Counted from the first letter of the stretch, positions 8,375 through 17,409 are shown. The stretch is 64,000 bases of DNA from Cryobacterium glucosi (GCF_004402235.1 NZ_SOFS01000015.1:124001-188000); one strand, 5' to 3'. The notes: generated from the sequence alone by a model not told the origin. Numbers and translations are program-made.

Positions 8375-9166
8375 ATGGCGAATTCCCGCTCCGGCGACTC
8401 CCTGCTGTCCCGGCTCGTGACGATTCTCGACGCCTTCGATTCCCATCGCTCGTCCATGACGATCTCCGCGTTATCGCGCCGGGTGGGCATCCCACTCGCC
8501 ACGACCCACCGGCTCGTCGTGCAGCTCCTCGACGAACGGCTCCTCGAGCGCGACGCGGACGGAGGAGTTCGCCTCGGCATCCGGTTGTGGGAGCTGGCCT
8601 CGCGGGGCTCGCGCACCACCGACCTGCGCGAGATCGCGCTTCCCTTCATGGAGGACGTGCACGCCGTCGTGCAGCAGCACACGACCCTGAGCCTGCTCGA
8701 CAGCGAGAACGTGCTCTACATCGAGCGGCTCACGACCCGCGGTTCGGCGGTGAACATCACCCAGATCGCCGGCCGGCTGCCGATCCACGCGTGCTCGTCC
8801 GGGCTCGTGCTCCTGGCATACTCCCCGCCGGAGTTCCAGGACGACGTGCTCGGCAGGGAACTCGTGCGCTACACGGAACACACCGTCACCGAACCCGCAG
8901 CCCTGCGCCGGCTACTGGCCGGGATCAGGCAGCTCGGCCACGCTTCCGTGCCCGGGATCATCGTGCCGAACACGACCGGGATCGCCGTTCCGGTGTTCGA
9001 ACGCGGCGATCGGGTGATCGCCGCGCTGAACGTGATCGTCCCCTTCGGCGAGGAGGACCTCCGGGCGACCGTGCCCGCCCTGAAGACCGCGGCGCACGGC
9101 ATCTCCCGCGCCCTCGGCTCCGACCGGCCGCGCGGCGGCACAAGCCGGATGCCGCGGGCCGTCTGA
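8375..9166 (+). CDS. IclR-family transcriptional regulator, divergent partner
   Basis: 263 aa from ATG 8375 (MANSRSGDS); the upstream in-frame extension to 8306 would overlap the other IclR gene and is rejected. The HTH (MTISALSRRVGIPLATTHRL) and effector domain (FMEDVHAVVQQHTTLSLLDS, AGRLPIHACSSGLVLLAYSP) are complete. The two IclR proteins are clearly paralogous but not close copies. It is followed, after a 19-bp perfect palindrome at 9197-9215, by the KstD-like flavoprotein operon in the same direction. It is the likely direct regulator of that operon, with the palindrome as operator. The effector would be a ring carboxylic acid or its breakdown product. Confidence 0.88.
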   Translation: MANSRSGDSLLSRLVTILDAFDSHRSSMTISALSRRVGIPLATTHRLVVQLLDERLLERDADGGVRLGIRLWELASRGSRTTDLREIALPFMEDVHAVVQQHTTLSLLDSENVLYIERLTTRGSAVNITQIAGRLPIHACSSGLVLLAYSPPEFQDDVLGRELVRYTEHTVTEPAALRRLLAGIRQLGHASVPGIIVPNTTGIAVPVFERGDRVIAALNVIVPFGEEDLRATVPALKTAAHGISRALGSDRPRGGTSRMPRAV

Positions 9167-9196
9167 CCGGGACGCCCCGATTCCCCGGCGAATATT

Positions 9197-9215
9197 CCTC
9201 CCATTGAATGGGAGG
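9197..9215. promoter_or_regulatory. Perfect 19-bp palindrome, candidate IclR operator
   Basis: Arms CCTCCCATT and AATGGGAGG are exact reverse complements around a single G. The site lies 31 bp after the IclR stop and 79 bp before the flavoprotein ATG. The absence of a T-run argues against a terminator; location and symmetry suit a dimeric regulator site. Confidence 0.5.
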
Positions 9216-9294
9216 GGCACGATGAGCGACCCCGACCGTTGGCAGTCTTCAGAAACGCAAATTCTTGTGTCAACGACGACGGGAGTGGGATTCG

Positions 9295-10965
9295 ATGCGA
9301 ATTCTCCAGGGCAAGCCGCAGGACCGATTCGATGTCGTGGTGGTGGGGTCCGGCGCCGCGGCGCTCACGGCCGCCGCGACGGCGGCCAACGAAGGCAAGA
9401 GCGTGCTGGTGGTCGAGAAGTCGGCCCTGCTCGGCGGGACCTCGGCGGTATCGGGCGGGATGCTCTGGGTCGCCGCCAACCATCTCGCCCGCGGCGCGGG
9501 CATCGCGGATTCGCCGGAAGACGCCGCACGGTACGTGCGAGCGGTCTCCAGGGGCCGGGGCAGGGACGAGCTCTTCGATGCCGCGATCGACAGCGGCGAT
9601 GACATGCTGCGCTACGTCGAACGCGAGCTCGGCGTGGCCTTCCTGCTGCTTGATAACTTCCCGGACTACCGGATGGATCTCGACGGCGCCCTCGACGGCG
9701 GACGCACCGTCGAACCCGAACTCTTCGACGCCGCTGCCGCGCTCGGCCCCGTGCGGGCACACGTGCGCACCGACGGCCGGGCGCCCTTCACGATGCAGGA
9801 ATACGAAGCCTGGGGAGCCTTCACCCACTTCCCCTGGCCAGAACTCGCGGCACGGGAAGCGGCGGGCCTCGTCGCCAAGGGGCAGGCGCTCGTCAGCATG
9901 CTGCTCGCCTCCTGCCTCGGGAACGACGTGACCCTCTCCGTCGACGCCCGCGCCGAACGCCTCGTCGTCGAGAACGGGCGCGTCACGGGCGTCGTCGTGG
10001 ACGGACGCACGTTCCACGCGAATGACGGCGTCGTGCTCGCCTGCGGCGGCTTCGAGTGGGACAAGGAACTCGCCGACGGGCTGCTCCAGACCCGTCTGCA
10101 CGTCGTCTGCTCTCCCCCGTCGAACACCGGAGACGGCCTCCGGATGGCCCAGCGCATCGGTGCACGGACCGGTGGGACCAGGGAAGCCTGGTGGGCGCCG
10201 ATGTCGGTCATCCCCGGCGATCTCCGCGACGGGGAACAGGTCGGCACCCTGCTCCGCTTCGAACGCCAGGGTCCCGGTTCGATCATGGTCAACCAACACG
10301 GGCGCCGTTTCGCGAACGAATCCCAGGATTACAACGACCTCGCGCGTGCCCTGCACTCGTGGGACCCCGCGGCCAATGCCCCGCTGAACACGCCGGCCCA
10401 CGTCGTCTTCGACCACGCCTTCCTCGAGCGCTACGGCGTCCTGAGCCACCGCGCCGGCCGGCCGACGCCGGCGTGGCTGCTCGAAGGCGCCACCCTGGCC
10501 GACCTCGCCGCGCGCATCGGCGTCGACCCGGCCGCCCTCACGGAGACGGTCGGCCGCTTCAACCACTACGCCGAGCTCGGTGAGGACCCAGACTTCGGCA
10601 GGGGCCGGAGCCGCTACGACACCTACTGGGGCGATGCGGGGAACGTCTTCCCCAACCCGAGCCTCGGCCCGCTCACCACCGGGCCGTTCTACGCGCTCCC
10701 GGTCGTCAACGGCGCCTTCGGCACGAGCGGAGGCGTGTCGACGGATGGCGTCGGTCGCGTCGTCGACGTCGACGGCGCCGTCATCGGTGGACTGTTCGCC
10801 GCCGGGAACACCACCGAGAGCGCGTACGGGGCCGGTTACCCCGGCGCAGGCGCGACCCTCGGGCCGCTGATGACGATGGGCTACCTGATCGGCCGCACCC
10901 TCGCAGGCAGCCCGATCGGCTACCCCGACCTGGCCGACGCTGCGGCGACGGCGGTCGTCCGATGA
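9295..10965 (+). CDS. KstD/fumarate-reductase-like FAD-dependent dehydrogenase
   Basis: 556-residue flavoprotein of the 3-ketosteroid dehydrogenase / fumarate reductase flavoprotein superfamily. The FAD Rossmann motif VVGSGAAALTAA lies near residues 16-27, followed by LLGGTSAVSGGMLWV. The C-terminal FAD-binding block GLFAAGNTTESAYGAGYPGA is typical of KstD-type desaturases, which remove two hydrogens next to a ring ketone. Start ATG 9295 has GGGAG nine bases upstream; the GTG at 9265 is less likely. The stop overlaps the next gene (ATGA). Neighbours are an SDR fusion and an MHS transporter. With pobA nearby, it may desaturate a 4-oxo-cyclohexane carboxylate-like ring or another alicyclic ketone; the substrate is unproven. 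Confidence 0.85.
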   Translation: MRILQGKPQDRFDVVVVGSGAAALTAAATAANEGKSVLVVEKSALLGGTSAVSGGMLWVAANHLARGAGIADSPEDAARYVRAVSRGRGRDELFDAAIDSGDDMLRYVERELGVAFLLLDNFPDYRMDLDGALDGGRTVEPELFDAAAALGPVRAHVRTDGRAPFTMQEYEAWGAFTHFPWPELAAREAAGLVAKGQALVSMLLASCLGNDVTLSVDARAERLVVENGRVTGVVVDGRTFHANDGVVLACGGFEWDKELADGLLQTRLHVVCSPPSNTGDGLRMAQRIGARTGGTREAWWAPMSVIPGDLRDGEQVGTLLRFERQGPGSIMVNQHGRRFANESQDYNDLARALHSWDPAANAPLNTPAHVVFDHAFLERYGVLSHRAGRPTPAWLLEGATLADLAARIGVDPAALTETVGRFNHYAELGEDPDFGRGRSRYDTYWGDAGNVFPNPSLGPLTTGPFYALPVVNGAFGTSGGVSTDGVGRVVDVDGAVIGGLFAAGNTTESAYGAGYPGAGATLGPLMTMGYLIGRTLAGSPIGYPDLADAAATAVVR

Positions 10966-12032
10966 TCCGCCACGTGGTGCTGTTCCGGTTCGAAGACAGC
11001 TTCACCCCCGCGATCGAACACGACTGGCGTGCCGGGCTCGACGGTCTCGTCGGTCACGTACCGGGGCTCCGGTCGCTGAGCGTCGGCCGCGACCTCTCCG
11101 GACAGGCCAGGTCCTGGGACTGCACGATCGTCGCGGACTTCGACACGGCCGCCGACGTGGCCGGGTACGCAGGGCATCCACTGCACACCCCGCTGATCGC
11201 CCTCTCCAGCCCGCACACCCGGCAGATCGCATCCGTCGATTTCGACGTTCCGGAACCGGCCACGACGCACGCGGAGCAGAGGAAGGGGCGGGTGCACGGC
11301 AAGATCGCCATCGTCACGGGAGGGAGCGGCGACCTCGGCAGCGCCTGCGTGCGGCTCCTCGCCCGCGAGGGCGCCGTGGTCGTCAGCCTCGACGTCACCC
11401 CGCCGGCCGAACCGTGGCACGAGCCGGGAATCACCTCCCTCGAACTCGACATCACCGACCCGGAACAGGTGGAACGCGCCGTGGCCCGGGTACTCGAGAC
11501 GGTCGGCGTTCCCGACATCCTCGTGAACGCCGCCGGTATCATCGGGCGCGCGGCGCCCTCGCACGAGTCGACCCTCGCCGAGTTCGACCGGATCTTCAAC
11601 GTGAACGTCAAGGGCACCTGGCTCATGACGAAGTACGTGGTCCCGGCCATGATCGCCGCGTCGCGCGGCAGCATCGTCAACTTCTCGTCGATCCACGGCA
11701 TCACCGGCGGCAGGAGCGTGCCGCTGTACCACGCCACGAAAGGCGCGGTCCGGCTGCTCACCAAGTCCGACGCCGCGACCTACGGTGAGCACGGCATCCG
11801 GGTGAATTCGATCCACCCCGGCTCGATGAACACGAGGATGAGCCGCACGGCCGCCGACATGAGCGCTGTCGGGCCAGAGGCGTACTACCGCCAGCTGGTC
11901 GAGGGCAATCCGCTCCGCCGGCAGGGGGAACCCGACGAGATCGCCTACGGCGTGCTCTACCTCGCGAGCGACGAATCCCGCTTCAGCACCGGTTCCGAAC
12001 TGGTCATCGACGGCGGATACACCGCCGTCTGA
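10962..12032 (+). CDS. Dabb-domain / short-chain dehydrogenase fusion
   Basis: 356-residue two-domain protein. Residues 1-95 (IRHVVLFRFED...HPLHTPLIALSSPHTRQIAS) match a stress-response A/B-barrel (Dabb) domain. Residues 112-356 are a classical SDR with TGGSGDLG (119-126), NAAG (189-192), catalytic Ser243, Tyr256 and Lys260 (YHATK) and a C-terminal SGSELVIDGGY-type end. Both halves look intact and there is no internal stop or frame change, so this is a true fusion. The ATG overlaps the preceding flavoprotein stop by four bases. The SDR probably oxidises a ring hydroxyl to the ketone that the flavoprotein then desaturates; the Dabb half may bind the substrate. Separate Dabb and SDR genes are the usual arrangement. 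Confidence 0.85.
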   Translation: MIRHVVLFRFEDSFTPAIEHDWRAGLDGLVGHVPGLRSLSVGRDLSGQARSWDCTIVADFDTAADVAGYAGHPLHTPLIALSSPHTRQIASVDFDVPEPATTHAEQRKGRVHGKIAIVTGGSGDLGSACVRLLAREGAVVVSLDVTPPAEPWHEPGITSLELDITDPEQVERAVARVLETVGVPDILVNAAGIIGRAAPSHESTLAEFDRIFNVNVKGTWLMTKYVVPAMIAASRGSIVNFSSIHGITGGRSVPLYHATKGAVRLLTKSDAATYGEHGIRVNSIHPGSMNTRMSRTAADMSAVGPEAYYRQLVEGNPLRRQGEPDEIAYGVLYLASDESRFSTGSELVIDGGYTAV

Positions 12033-12105
12033 CCCAGGGCAGACCACCCGCACCACCCGAACCACCCGCCCCAACCCCACCAGGCACCTTGTCAAAGGAG
12101 ACAGC

Positions 12106-13470
12106 ATGTCCAGCACGGTTCCAGCGTCGACCATCCCCCAGCGGATGCCTCGAAAGGCCGCGGCAGCGGCATTCGTCGGCAGCGCCCTCGAGTACTACGA
12201 CTTCTTCATCTACGGCGCCGCGGCCGCCCTCGTCTTCAACCACATCTTCTTCTCCGCCGCCGACCCGGCGATCGCGACCATCGCCTCCCTGGCGACATTC
12301 GGCGTCGGCTATGTCGCCCGGCCGTTCGGCGGGCTGATCCTCGGCCACTTCGGCGACCGGATCGGCCGCAAGCGGGTGCTGATCCTCACCCTCGTGATCA
12401 TGGGGGTCGCGAGCCTCGCGATCGGCTTCCTGCCCACCTACGACCAGATCGGGGCCTTCGCCCCGGCCCTCCTCGTGCTGTGCCGCCTCGCGCAGGGGTT
12501 CTCGGCCGGCGGGGAAGCGGCAGGGGCGAGCACCCTCGCCATCGAGCACGCCCCCGAACATCGCAGGGCGTTCTTCTCCGGTTTCACGATGACCGGGTAT
12601 GCGGCCGGTATGGTGCTCGCCACCATCGTCTTCATTCCCGTCGCGGCCCTACCGGAGGACCAGCTGTATGCCTGGGGCTGGCGGGTGCCGTTCCTGTTGA
12701 GCGCGGTCGTGCTCGTCGTCGCATACATCGTGCGGTCCCGTCTCGACGAGACGCCGGTGTTCGCCGAGACGAAGTCCGTCGCCGCCGTCGAGAGGTTCCC
12801 GGCCGCGCAGGTGTTCCGGCACCAGTGGCGCGACGTCGTGCGCGTGCTCGTCTGCTCTCTGTTCGCTGTGACGCAGACCGTGTTCACCGTCTTCGGCCTC
12901 GCCTATGCGACGAGCCCCGCCGTGGGCATCGATCGCGGCACGATGCTGTGGGTCGCGACCGTGTCCATCGCGGGTTCCCTCGTCACCATCCCGCTGTTCT
13001 CGGCTCTGTCGGACCGCATCGGGCGCCGGCCGGTCTGGATCATCGGCACCCTCGGTTCCGCGGCGACCATCTTCCTCTACTTCTGGGCGATCTCGACCGG
13101 TTCGATCCCGCTCATCTTCCTCGGCGGCTTCCTGAACATGACGCTGTTCTATTCGATGGTCAACGGGCTCTGGCCGTCGTTCTTCACGGAGATGTTCGCC
13201 GCGCCGGTGCGCTACTCCGGCTTTGCGATCGGCACCCAGCTCGGATTCCTGCTCGCCGGCTTCGCTCCGAGCATCTGTTATGCCCTGCTCGGGAGCGGGA
13301 TCGACGGCTGGGTTCCCGTCGCCGTCTTCACCGCAGCCACCATGGTGCTCTCGGCGATCGCCGCCGTCACCGCGCGGGAGACCTTCCGGGTGCCGACCGC
13401 CCTGCTCGGGGCCGACGCGCTGCGCGTCGAGGCACCGGAGCGACGTCGATCGACGGTCGGCGCTGGCTAG
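12106..13470 (+). CDS. MHS-family MFS transporter
   Basis: 454-residue metabolite:H+ symporter (ProP/ShiA/KgtP-like) with about twelve predicted helices. The loop 2-3 signature GHFGDRIGRKRVLIL and its half-repeat SALSDRIGRRPVWII are intact. The N-terminus (AAAAAFVGSALEYYDFFIYG) is diagnostic of MHS carriers, which import organic acids such as shikimate, dicarboxylates or aromatic acids. A strong AAAGGAGA ribosome site lies before ATG 12106. It follows the Dabb-SDR gene by 73 bp of Cys/Ala-coding-like CCACC-rich spacer and probably belongs to the same operon, importing the substrate that the flavoprotein and SDR oxidise. Confidence 0.9.
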   Translation: MSSTVPASTIPQRMPRKAAAAAFVGSALEYYDFFIYGAAAALVFNHIFFSAADPAIATIASLATFGVGYVARPFGGLILGHFGDRIGRKRVLILTLVIMGVASLAIGFLPTYDQIGAFAPALLVLCRLAQGFSAGGEAAGASTLAIEHAPEHRRAFFSGFTMTGYAAGMVLATIVFIPVAALPEDQLYAWGWRVPFLLSAVVLVVAYIVRSRLDETPVFAETKSVAAVERFPAAQVFRHQWRDVVRVLVCSLFAVTQTVFTVFGLAYATSPAVGIDRGTMLWVATVSIAGSLVTIPLFSALSDRIGRRPVWIIGTLGSAATIFLYFWAISTGSIPLIFLGGFLNMTLFYSMVNGLWPSFFTEMFAAPVRYSGFAIGTQLGFLLAGFAPSICYALLGSGIDGWVPVAVFTAATMVLSAIAAVTARETFRVPTALLGADALRVEAPERRRSTVGAG

Positions 13471-13499
13471 TGTCGGCGGGGTGACGTACACTCCCAATA

Positions 13500-13515
13500 T
13501 CGAACGTTTGTTCGA
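13500..13515. promoter_or_regulatory. LexA SOS box
   Basis: TCGAACGTTTGTTCGA fits the actinobacterial/Gram-positive LexA consensus (inverted TCGAAC / GTTCGA around four bases) exactly. It lies 21 bases before the DUF6504-like gene and so should place that gene and dnaE2 under DNA-damage control. Confidence 0.9.
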
Positions 13516-13536
13516 TCATTACGGAGGAGCCACCGA

Positions 13537-13809
13537 ATGCCCCAGATCATCGACATCCGCGTCGACGTCGAGCTTTCGGCCGACGGCGACCCCCGCGCCT
13601 TCACCTGGGACCGCTTCGAGCACACCATCATCGGGCAACCGCAGGCGGTGTTCACGCGCACCCGCTGGTGGGAGAACGACGGGGTGCCCACCCGCATCGA
13701 CACCGAGCTGTGGCGGGTCGACGCGGCCCGCGGGGGCGAGGAACAACACCGGTACGACCTGCGACGCGACGTCGACGGGTCGTGGGTGCTCGCCCTCGAC
13801 TGGGGATGA
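13537..13809 (+). CDS. DUF6504-like small protein linked to dnaE2
   Basis: 90 aa, rich in Trp, Arg and acidic residues (FTRTRWWENDGVPTRIDTEL, RRDVDGSWVLALDWG). It resembles the small DUF6504 proteins encoded between imuB and dnaE2 in many actinobacteria; the role in the translesion complex is not established. GGAGGAG lies nine bases before ATG 13537. It is the first gene after the LexA box and its stop overlaps the dnaE2 start (ATGA), so the two are translationally coupled and SOS-induced. In most relatives imuA/imuB precede it; here an MHS transporter does. Confidence 0.75.
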   Translation: MPQIIDIRVDVELSADGDPRAFTWDRFEHTIIGQPQAVFTRTRWWENDGVPTRIDTELWRVDAARGGEEQHRYDLRRDVDGSWVLALDWG

Positions 13810-16800
13810 ACGAGCCGGGCACGGGCCGGTCGGGCACTGCCGGGCCGGGCACCGGCTTCCCGCACCTGCACGTCGCGAGCGCATACTCGACCCACTACGG
13901 GGTGACGCTTCCCGAAGCGCTTGCCGGCCAGGCGAGGGCCCAGGGCGCCTCCTTCCTTGCACTCACCGACCGTGACGGGCTCTATGGGGCCGTCAAGCAC
14001 CTTCGGGCGTGTGGGGCGGAGGGCATCCGCGCCGGCCTCGGGGCCGACCTCGCGGTGCACGACGACGACCGGCTGCCGCTCGGCCGCGTCGTCGTTCTCG
14101 CGCACGGAGGCACCAGCGGCCGTGGGTATGCTGCCCTGTGCCGCGCCGTGTCCGCCGCCCACCAGGCCATGTCGACCGGAACAGGGCGCGAGCCGAGCAT
14201 CGGCCGGTCAGAGCTTGCCGAACTGGCCGGGCTCCGGGCGCTGACCGTTCTGCTCGGGCCGGTCTCAGACGTCGGTGAGGCGATCGGCCGCCGCGCGACG
14301 AAGGAAGCCGGCGCCCGGCTCACGGCCTGGCAGGGATCGATGCCCACCGGGTCGGTGTGCCTCGAAGTCGTCTGCCATCTCGCCGAGCCCGGCAGCCGCG
14401 GCAGCGTCACTCCCGCGACCCGCATGCTCGCCCTCGCCGAGCAGAACGGCCTGCCCGCCGTGCTCACGAATGCGGTGCGCTACGGCGAGCCGGAGGACGC
14501 GGTGACCGCAGACCTTGCCGACGCCGCCCGCACCCTGACCCCGCTCGCCGAGCTCGAGCAGCCGCAGACGAACGGACAGGCCTGGCTCAAACCGGCAGGC
14601 GCGATGCGGCAGGTGGCCCGCATGGTCGTCGATGCCGGCCTGCACGACGACGGCGCGCTCACCCGGCTGCTGCGCGATACGGACATGCTCGCCGACCGCT
14701 GCACCCTCGACCCGCAGGCCGACATCGGCCTCGGTACCCCGCGGATGCCGGAGGCACGCGTGATCGGGGTCACCGGCGACCCGCTCGCCGAACTCTGGAA
14801 ACGCGGACGATCCGGCGTCGACGAACGCTACGCGGCATCCGGTCGGACGGCGGTCGAAACGGCGCACGCCCGCCTCGAGTACGAGATGGCGACGGTCGAG
14901 CATCTCGGCTTCGCGAGCTATTTCCTCACGGTCGCCCGCGTCGCCGACCTCGTCAGGGGCATGGGCGTTCGTATCCAGGCCCGTGGCTCCGGCGTCGGCT
15001 CGGTGCTCAACTACGCCCTGCACACCTCATCGGTCGAGCCGATCGCGAACGGCCTGCTCTGGGAACGGTTCCTCTCCCCCGAACGCCAGACCCTGCCCGA
15101 CATCGACCTGGACGTGGAGTCAGCGCGCCGCCACGATATCTACCGCGCCATTTTCCAGACCTTCGGTGCCGACCGGGTCTCGCTGATGTCGATGACCAAC
15201 GCCTACCGCGGCCGCGGCGCCGTCAGGGACGCCGGGCTGGCCCTCGGCATGGATGCCGGGCAGGTGTCGGCGATCGCGAAGCAGATGTGGCGGTTCAACG
15301 CCCGCGACTTCCGCCGTGCCCTCGAGGAGAAGCCCGAGCTCGAACCGCTCGCCGCCGAAGTGCGCGCCTCGCAGCAGCTCGATCAGCTGGTCGACCTCAC
15401 CGCACGGCTCGACCGGCTGCCGCGGCACATCTCGGTGCACCCGTGCGGCGTGATCCTCTCCGACGCGAGCCTGCTCGACCGCACCCCGGTGCAGGCGTCG
15501 GGAATGGGACTGCCGATGTCGCAGTTCGACAAGCACGACATGGACCCGATGGGCCTGATCAAGCTCGACATCCTGGGCGTTCGGATGCAGTCTGCGATGG
15601 CGCATGCCGTCGAGGAGCACCGACGCCTCACCGGCGAGAGCATCGACCTCGACCGGATCCCGCTCGACGACGAGCCGACCTTCGAGCTCATCCGCTCGAC
15701 GCGCACCCTCGGCATCTTCCAGCTCGAGTCGCCAGGCCAGATGGAGCTCGTCGGCAAGCTGCAGCCCGAGGTCTTCAACGACCTCACCGTGGAGATCTCC
15801 CTGTTCCGACCCGGCCCGATGCAGAACAACATGCCCCTGCTCTACCTGCAGGCGCGGCACGGCGAGGTCGTGCCGGACTACATCCACCCGCGTTTCGAAC
15901 CGATCCTGCGGGAGACCCGCGGCGTCGTCATCTTCCACGAACAGGTGATGCGGCTCTTCGACGAACTCACCGGCTGCGGCCTGGGCAAGGCGGATGTCTT
16001 CCGCAGGCACCTGGGGAAACCCGAGCAGCTGCCCCTCATCGAGGCGTACGTCCGTGAGCAGGCCCTGGGCCGCGGATTCCCCCCGGCGGTGATCGACCGG
16101 ATCTGGACCGTGCTCGCCGGATTCGGCAGCTTCGGCTTCGCCAAGGCGCACGGCGCCGCGTTCGCCCTGCCCACCTACCAGTCCGCGTGGCTGAAGACCC
16201 ATCACCCTGCGGTTTTCCTTGCCGGTCTCCTCACCCACGACCCGGGAATGTGGCCGAAGGACCTGCTCGTGGCCGAAGCCCGGGCGCTCGGGGTGCCCGT
16301 GCTTCCGCTCGACGTGCAGCACAGCGTGCTCGACTACCGGGTCGAGGATCTTCCTCCTGGCCACGCCGGGCCTGTCCAGGTCGAACCGGTGACTGCCGGG
16401 TCTCCCGGGCCTGCCGGGCCGCGCAGAGGCATCCGCCTGGCGCTGCCAGAGCTTTCGGGCAGCACCGCCGCCGAGAGGGCCCGGATCGTGCGGCACCAGC
16501 CGTTCTCCTCGCTCCAGGACTTCCGGGACCGGGTGCGGCCACGGCGGTCGAGCTTCGAGGCGCTCGCACGGGTCGGCGCCCTCGACAGCTTCATCGGCTA
16601 TGACCGTGAGCGCCGGCATGAGCTGCTCGCGCACATCCAGTCGCTCCGCGGCACGGCCGTCGCCGTGCACGACGACCAACTCGCCTTCGACGTCGACCTG
16701 CCGGTCCCCCGGTACACCGGCGACCGGTTCACCGCCGTCACCTCCCTCGAGCTGCGCGGCCGAACCCAGACCGAACTCGAGCTGCGCGACCTGAGCCTCG

Positions 16801-17294
16801 CCGTGTCCGGGCACCAGCTCGCCCGTTTCTATCCGCTCTTCGCCGAACTCGGCGTCACCCCGGCGTCGGCCCTCGCCGACCTGCCCGGCGGCACCGAGGT
16901 GCTCCTCGCCGGCGTGCGGCGGGCGACGAACACCCCGCCGATGCGCGGCGGGCGACGCGTCGTGTTCGTGAGCCTCGACGACGGCACCGGGCCGGTCGCG
17001 AACGTGGTGTTCTTCCACGACGCCCAGGAACGCATCGGCGCCCCGGTCTTCCAGACCAGGCACCTGCTCGTCCGCGGCCGCACCAGGCGCTCGGGTGCGA
17101 AAGGGGTGTCGGTGACGGGCGACTCGCTCTGGGACCTCGCGGATGCCGCCCGGCTGGTCAAACAACGGCACAGCGCCGAGCGCGCGGCCAAGAACGCTGC
17201 GGGCGACGAGGCCCGGGCCGAGGCCCTGGCGGCCGAGCTCGCCGCGGTCGCGCCCACAAACGTGCGCCACCTCTGGTCCGCGCGCTCCGCCTGA
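13806..17294 (+). CDS. dnaE2: Error-prone DNA polymerase III alpha subunit (ImuC/DnaE2)
   Basis: 1162-residue C-family polymerase for SOS mutagenesis and lesion bypass. The N-terminal PHP domain starts FPHLHVASAYSTHYGVTLPE (about 15-34). The polymerase core includes the catalytic acidic motif PDIDLDVES (about 431-439), then VSLMSMTNAYRGRGAVRDAG, and the fingers region FQLESPGQMELVGKLQPE. A helix-hairpin and OB-fold follow (AVSGHQLARFYPLF, then VVFVSLDDGTGPVANVVFF). There is no C-terminal tau-binding tail of DnaE1. ATG 13806 overlaps the upstream DUF6504 stop. In known systems ImuC works with ImuA' and ImuB; neither is in this window, so partners must be elsewhere or lost. Confidence 0.95.
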   Translation: MNEPGTGRSGTAGPGTGFPHLHVASAYSTHYGVTLPEALAGQARAQGASFLALTDRDGLYGAVKHLRACGAEGIRAGLGADLAVHDDDRLPLGRVVVLAHGGTSGRGYAALCRAVSAAHQAMSTGTGREPSIGRSELAELAGLRALTVLLGPVSDVGEAIGRRATKEAGARLTAWQGSMPTGSVCLEVVCHLAEPGSRGSVTPATRMLALAEQNGLPAVLTNAVRYGEPEDAVTADLADAARTLTPLAELEQPQTNGQAWLKPAGAMRQVARMVVDAGLHDDGALTRLLRDTDMLADRCTLDPQADIGLGTPRMPEARVIGVTGDPLAELWKRGRSGVDERYAASGRTAVETAHARLEYEMATVEHLGFASYFLTVARVADLVRGMGVRIQARGSGVGSVLNYALHTSSVEPIANGLLWERFLSPERQTLPDIDLDVESARRHDIYRAIFQTFGADRVSLMSMTNAYRGRGAVRDAGLALGMDAGQVSAIAKQMWRFNARDFRRALEEKPELEPLAAEVRASQQLDQLVDLTARLDRLPRHISVHPCGVILSDASLLDRTPVQASGMGLPMSQFDKHDMDPMGLIKLDILGVRMQSAMAHAVEEHRRLTGESIDLDRIPLDDEPTFELIRSTRTLGIFQLESPGQMELVGKLQPEVFNDLTVEISLFRPGPMQNNMPLLYLQARHGEVVPDYIHPRFEPILRETRGVVIFHEQVMRLFDELTGCGLGKADVFRRHLGKPEQLPLIEAYVREQALGRGFPPAVIDRIWTVLAGFGSFGFAKAHGAAFALPTYQSAWLKTHHPAVFLAGLLTHDPGMWPKDLLVAEARALGVPVLPLDVQHSVLDYRVEDLPPGHAGPVQVEPVTAGSPGPAGPRRGIRLALPELSGSTAAERARIVRHQPFSSLQDFRDRVRPRRSSFEALARVGALDSFIGYDRERRHELLAHIQSLRGTAVAVHDDQLAFDVDLPVPRYTGDRFTAVTSLELRGRTQTELELRDLSLAVSGHQLARFYPLFAELGVTPASALADLPGGTEVLLAGVRRATNTPPMRGGRRVVFVSLDDGTGPVANVVFFHDAQERIGAPVFQTRHLLVRGRTRRSGAKGVSVTGDSLWDLADAARLVKQRHSAERAAKNAAGDEARAEALAAELAAVAPTNVRHLWSARSA

Positions 17295-17361
17295 TCCGAC
17301 ACGCGAACCCGGCCCACGAACCCGGCCCACGGAACGGCCGCGACCCGTCCGGGCAGGCGAA

Positions 17362-17391
17362 TGCCCGGTGCCGCAGGCGCGGCACCGGGCA
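17362..17391. terminator. GC-rich hairpin after dnaE2
   Basis: Perfect 12-bp arms TGCCCGGTGCCG and CGGCACCGGGCA around a six-base loop, 67 bp after the dnaE2 stop. No T-run follows, as is common in high-GC actinobacteria. Confidence 0.55.
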
Positions 17392-17409
17392 TCCGATGGA
17401 TCCTTGTAC

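Noticed and set aside
1-13470. Catabolic block as a mobile island
   Set aside because: No integrase, transposase, flanking repeats or composition shift can be seen within the window.
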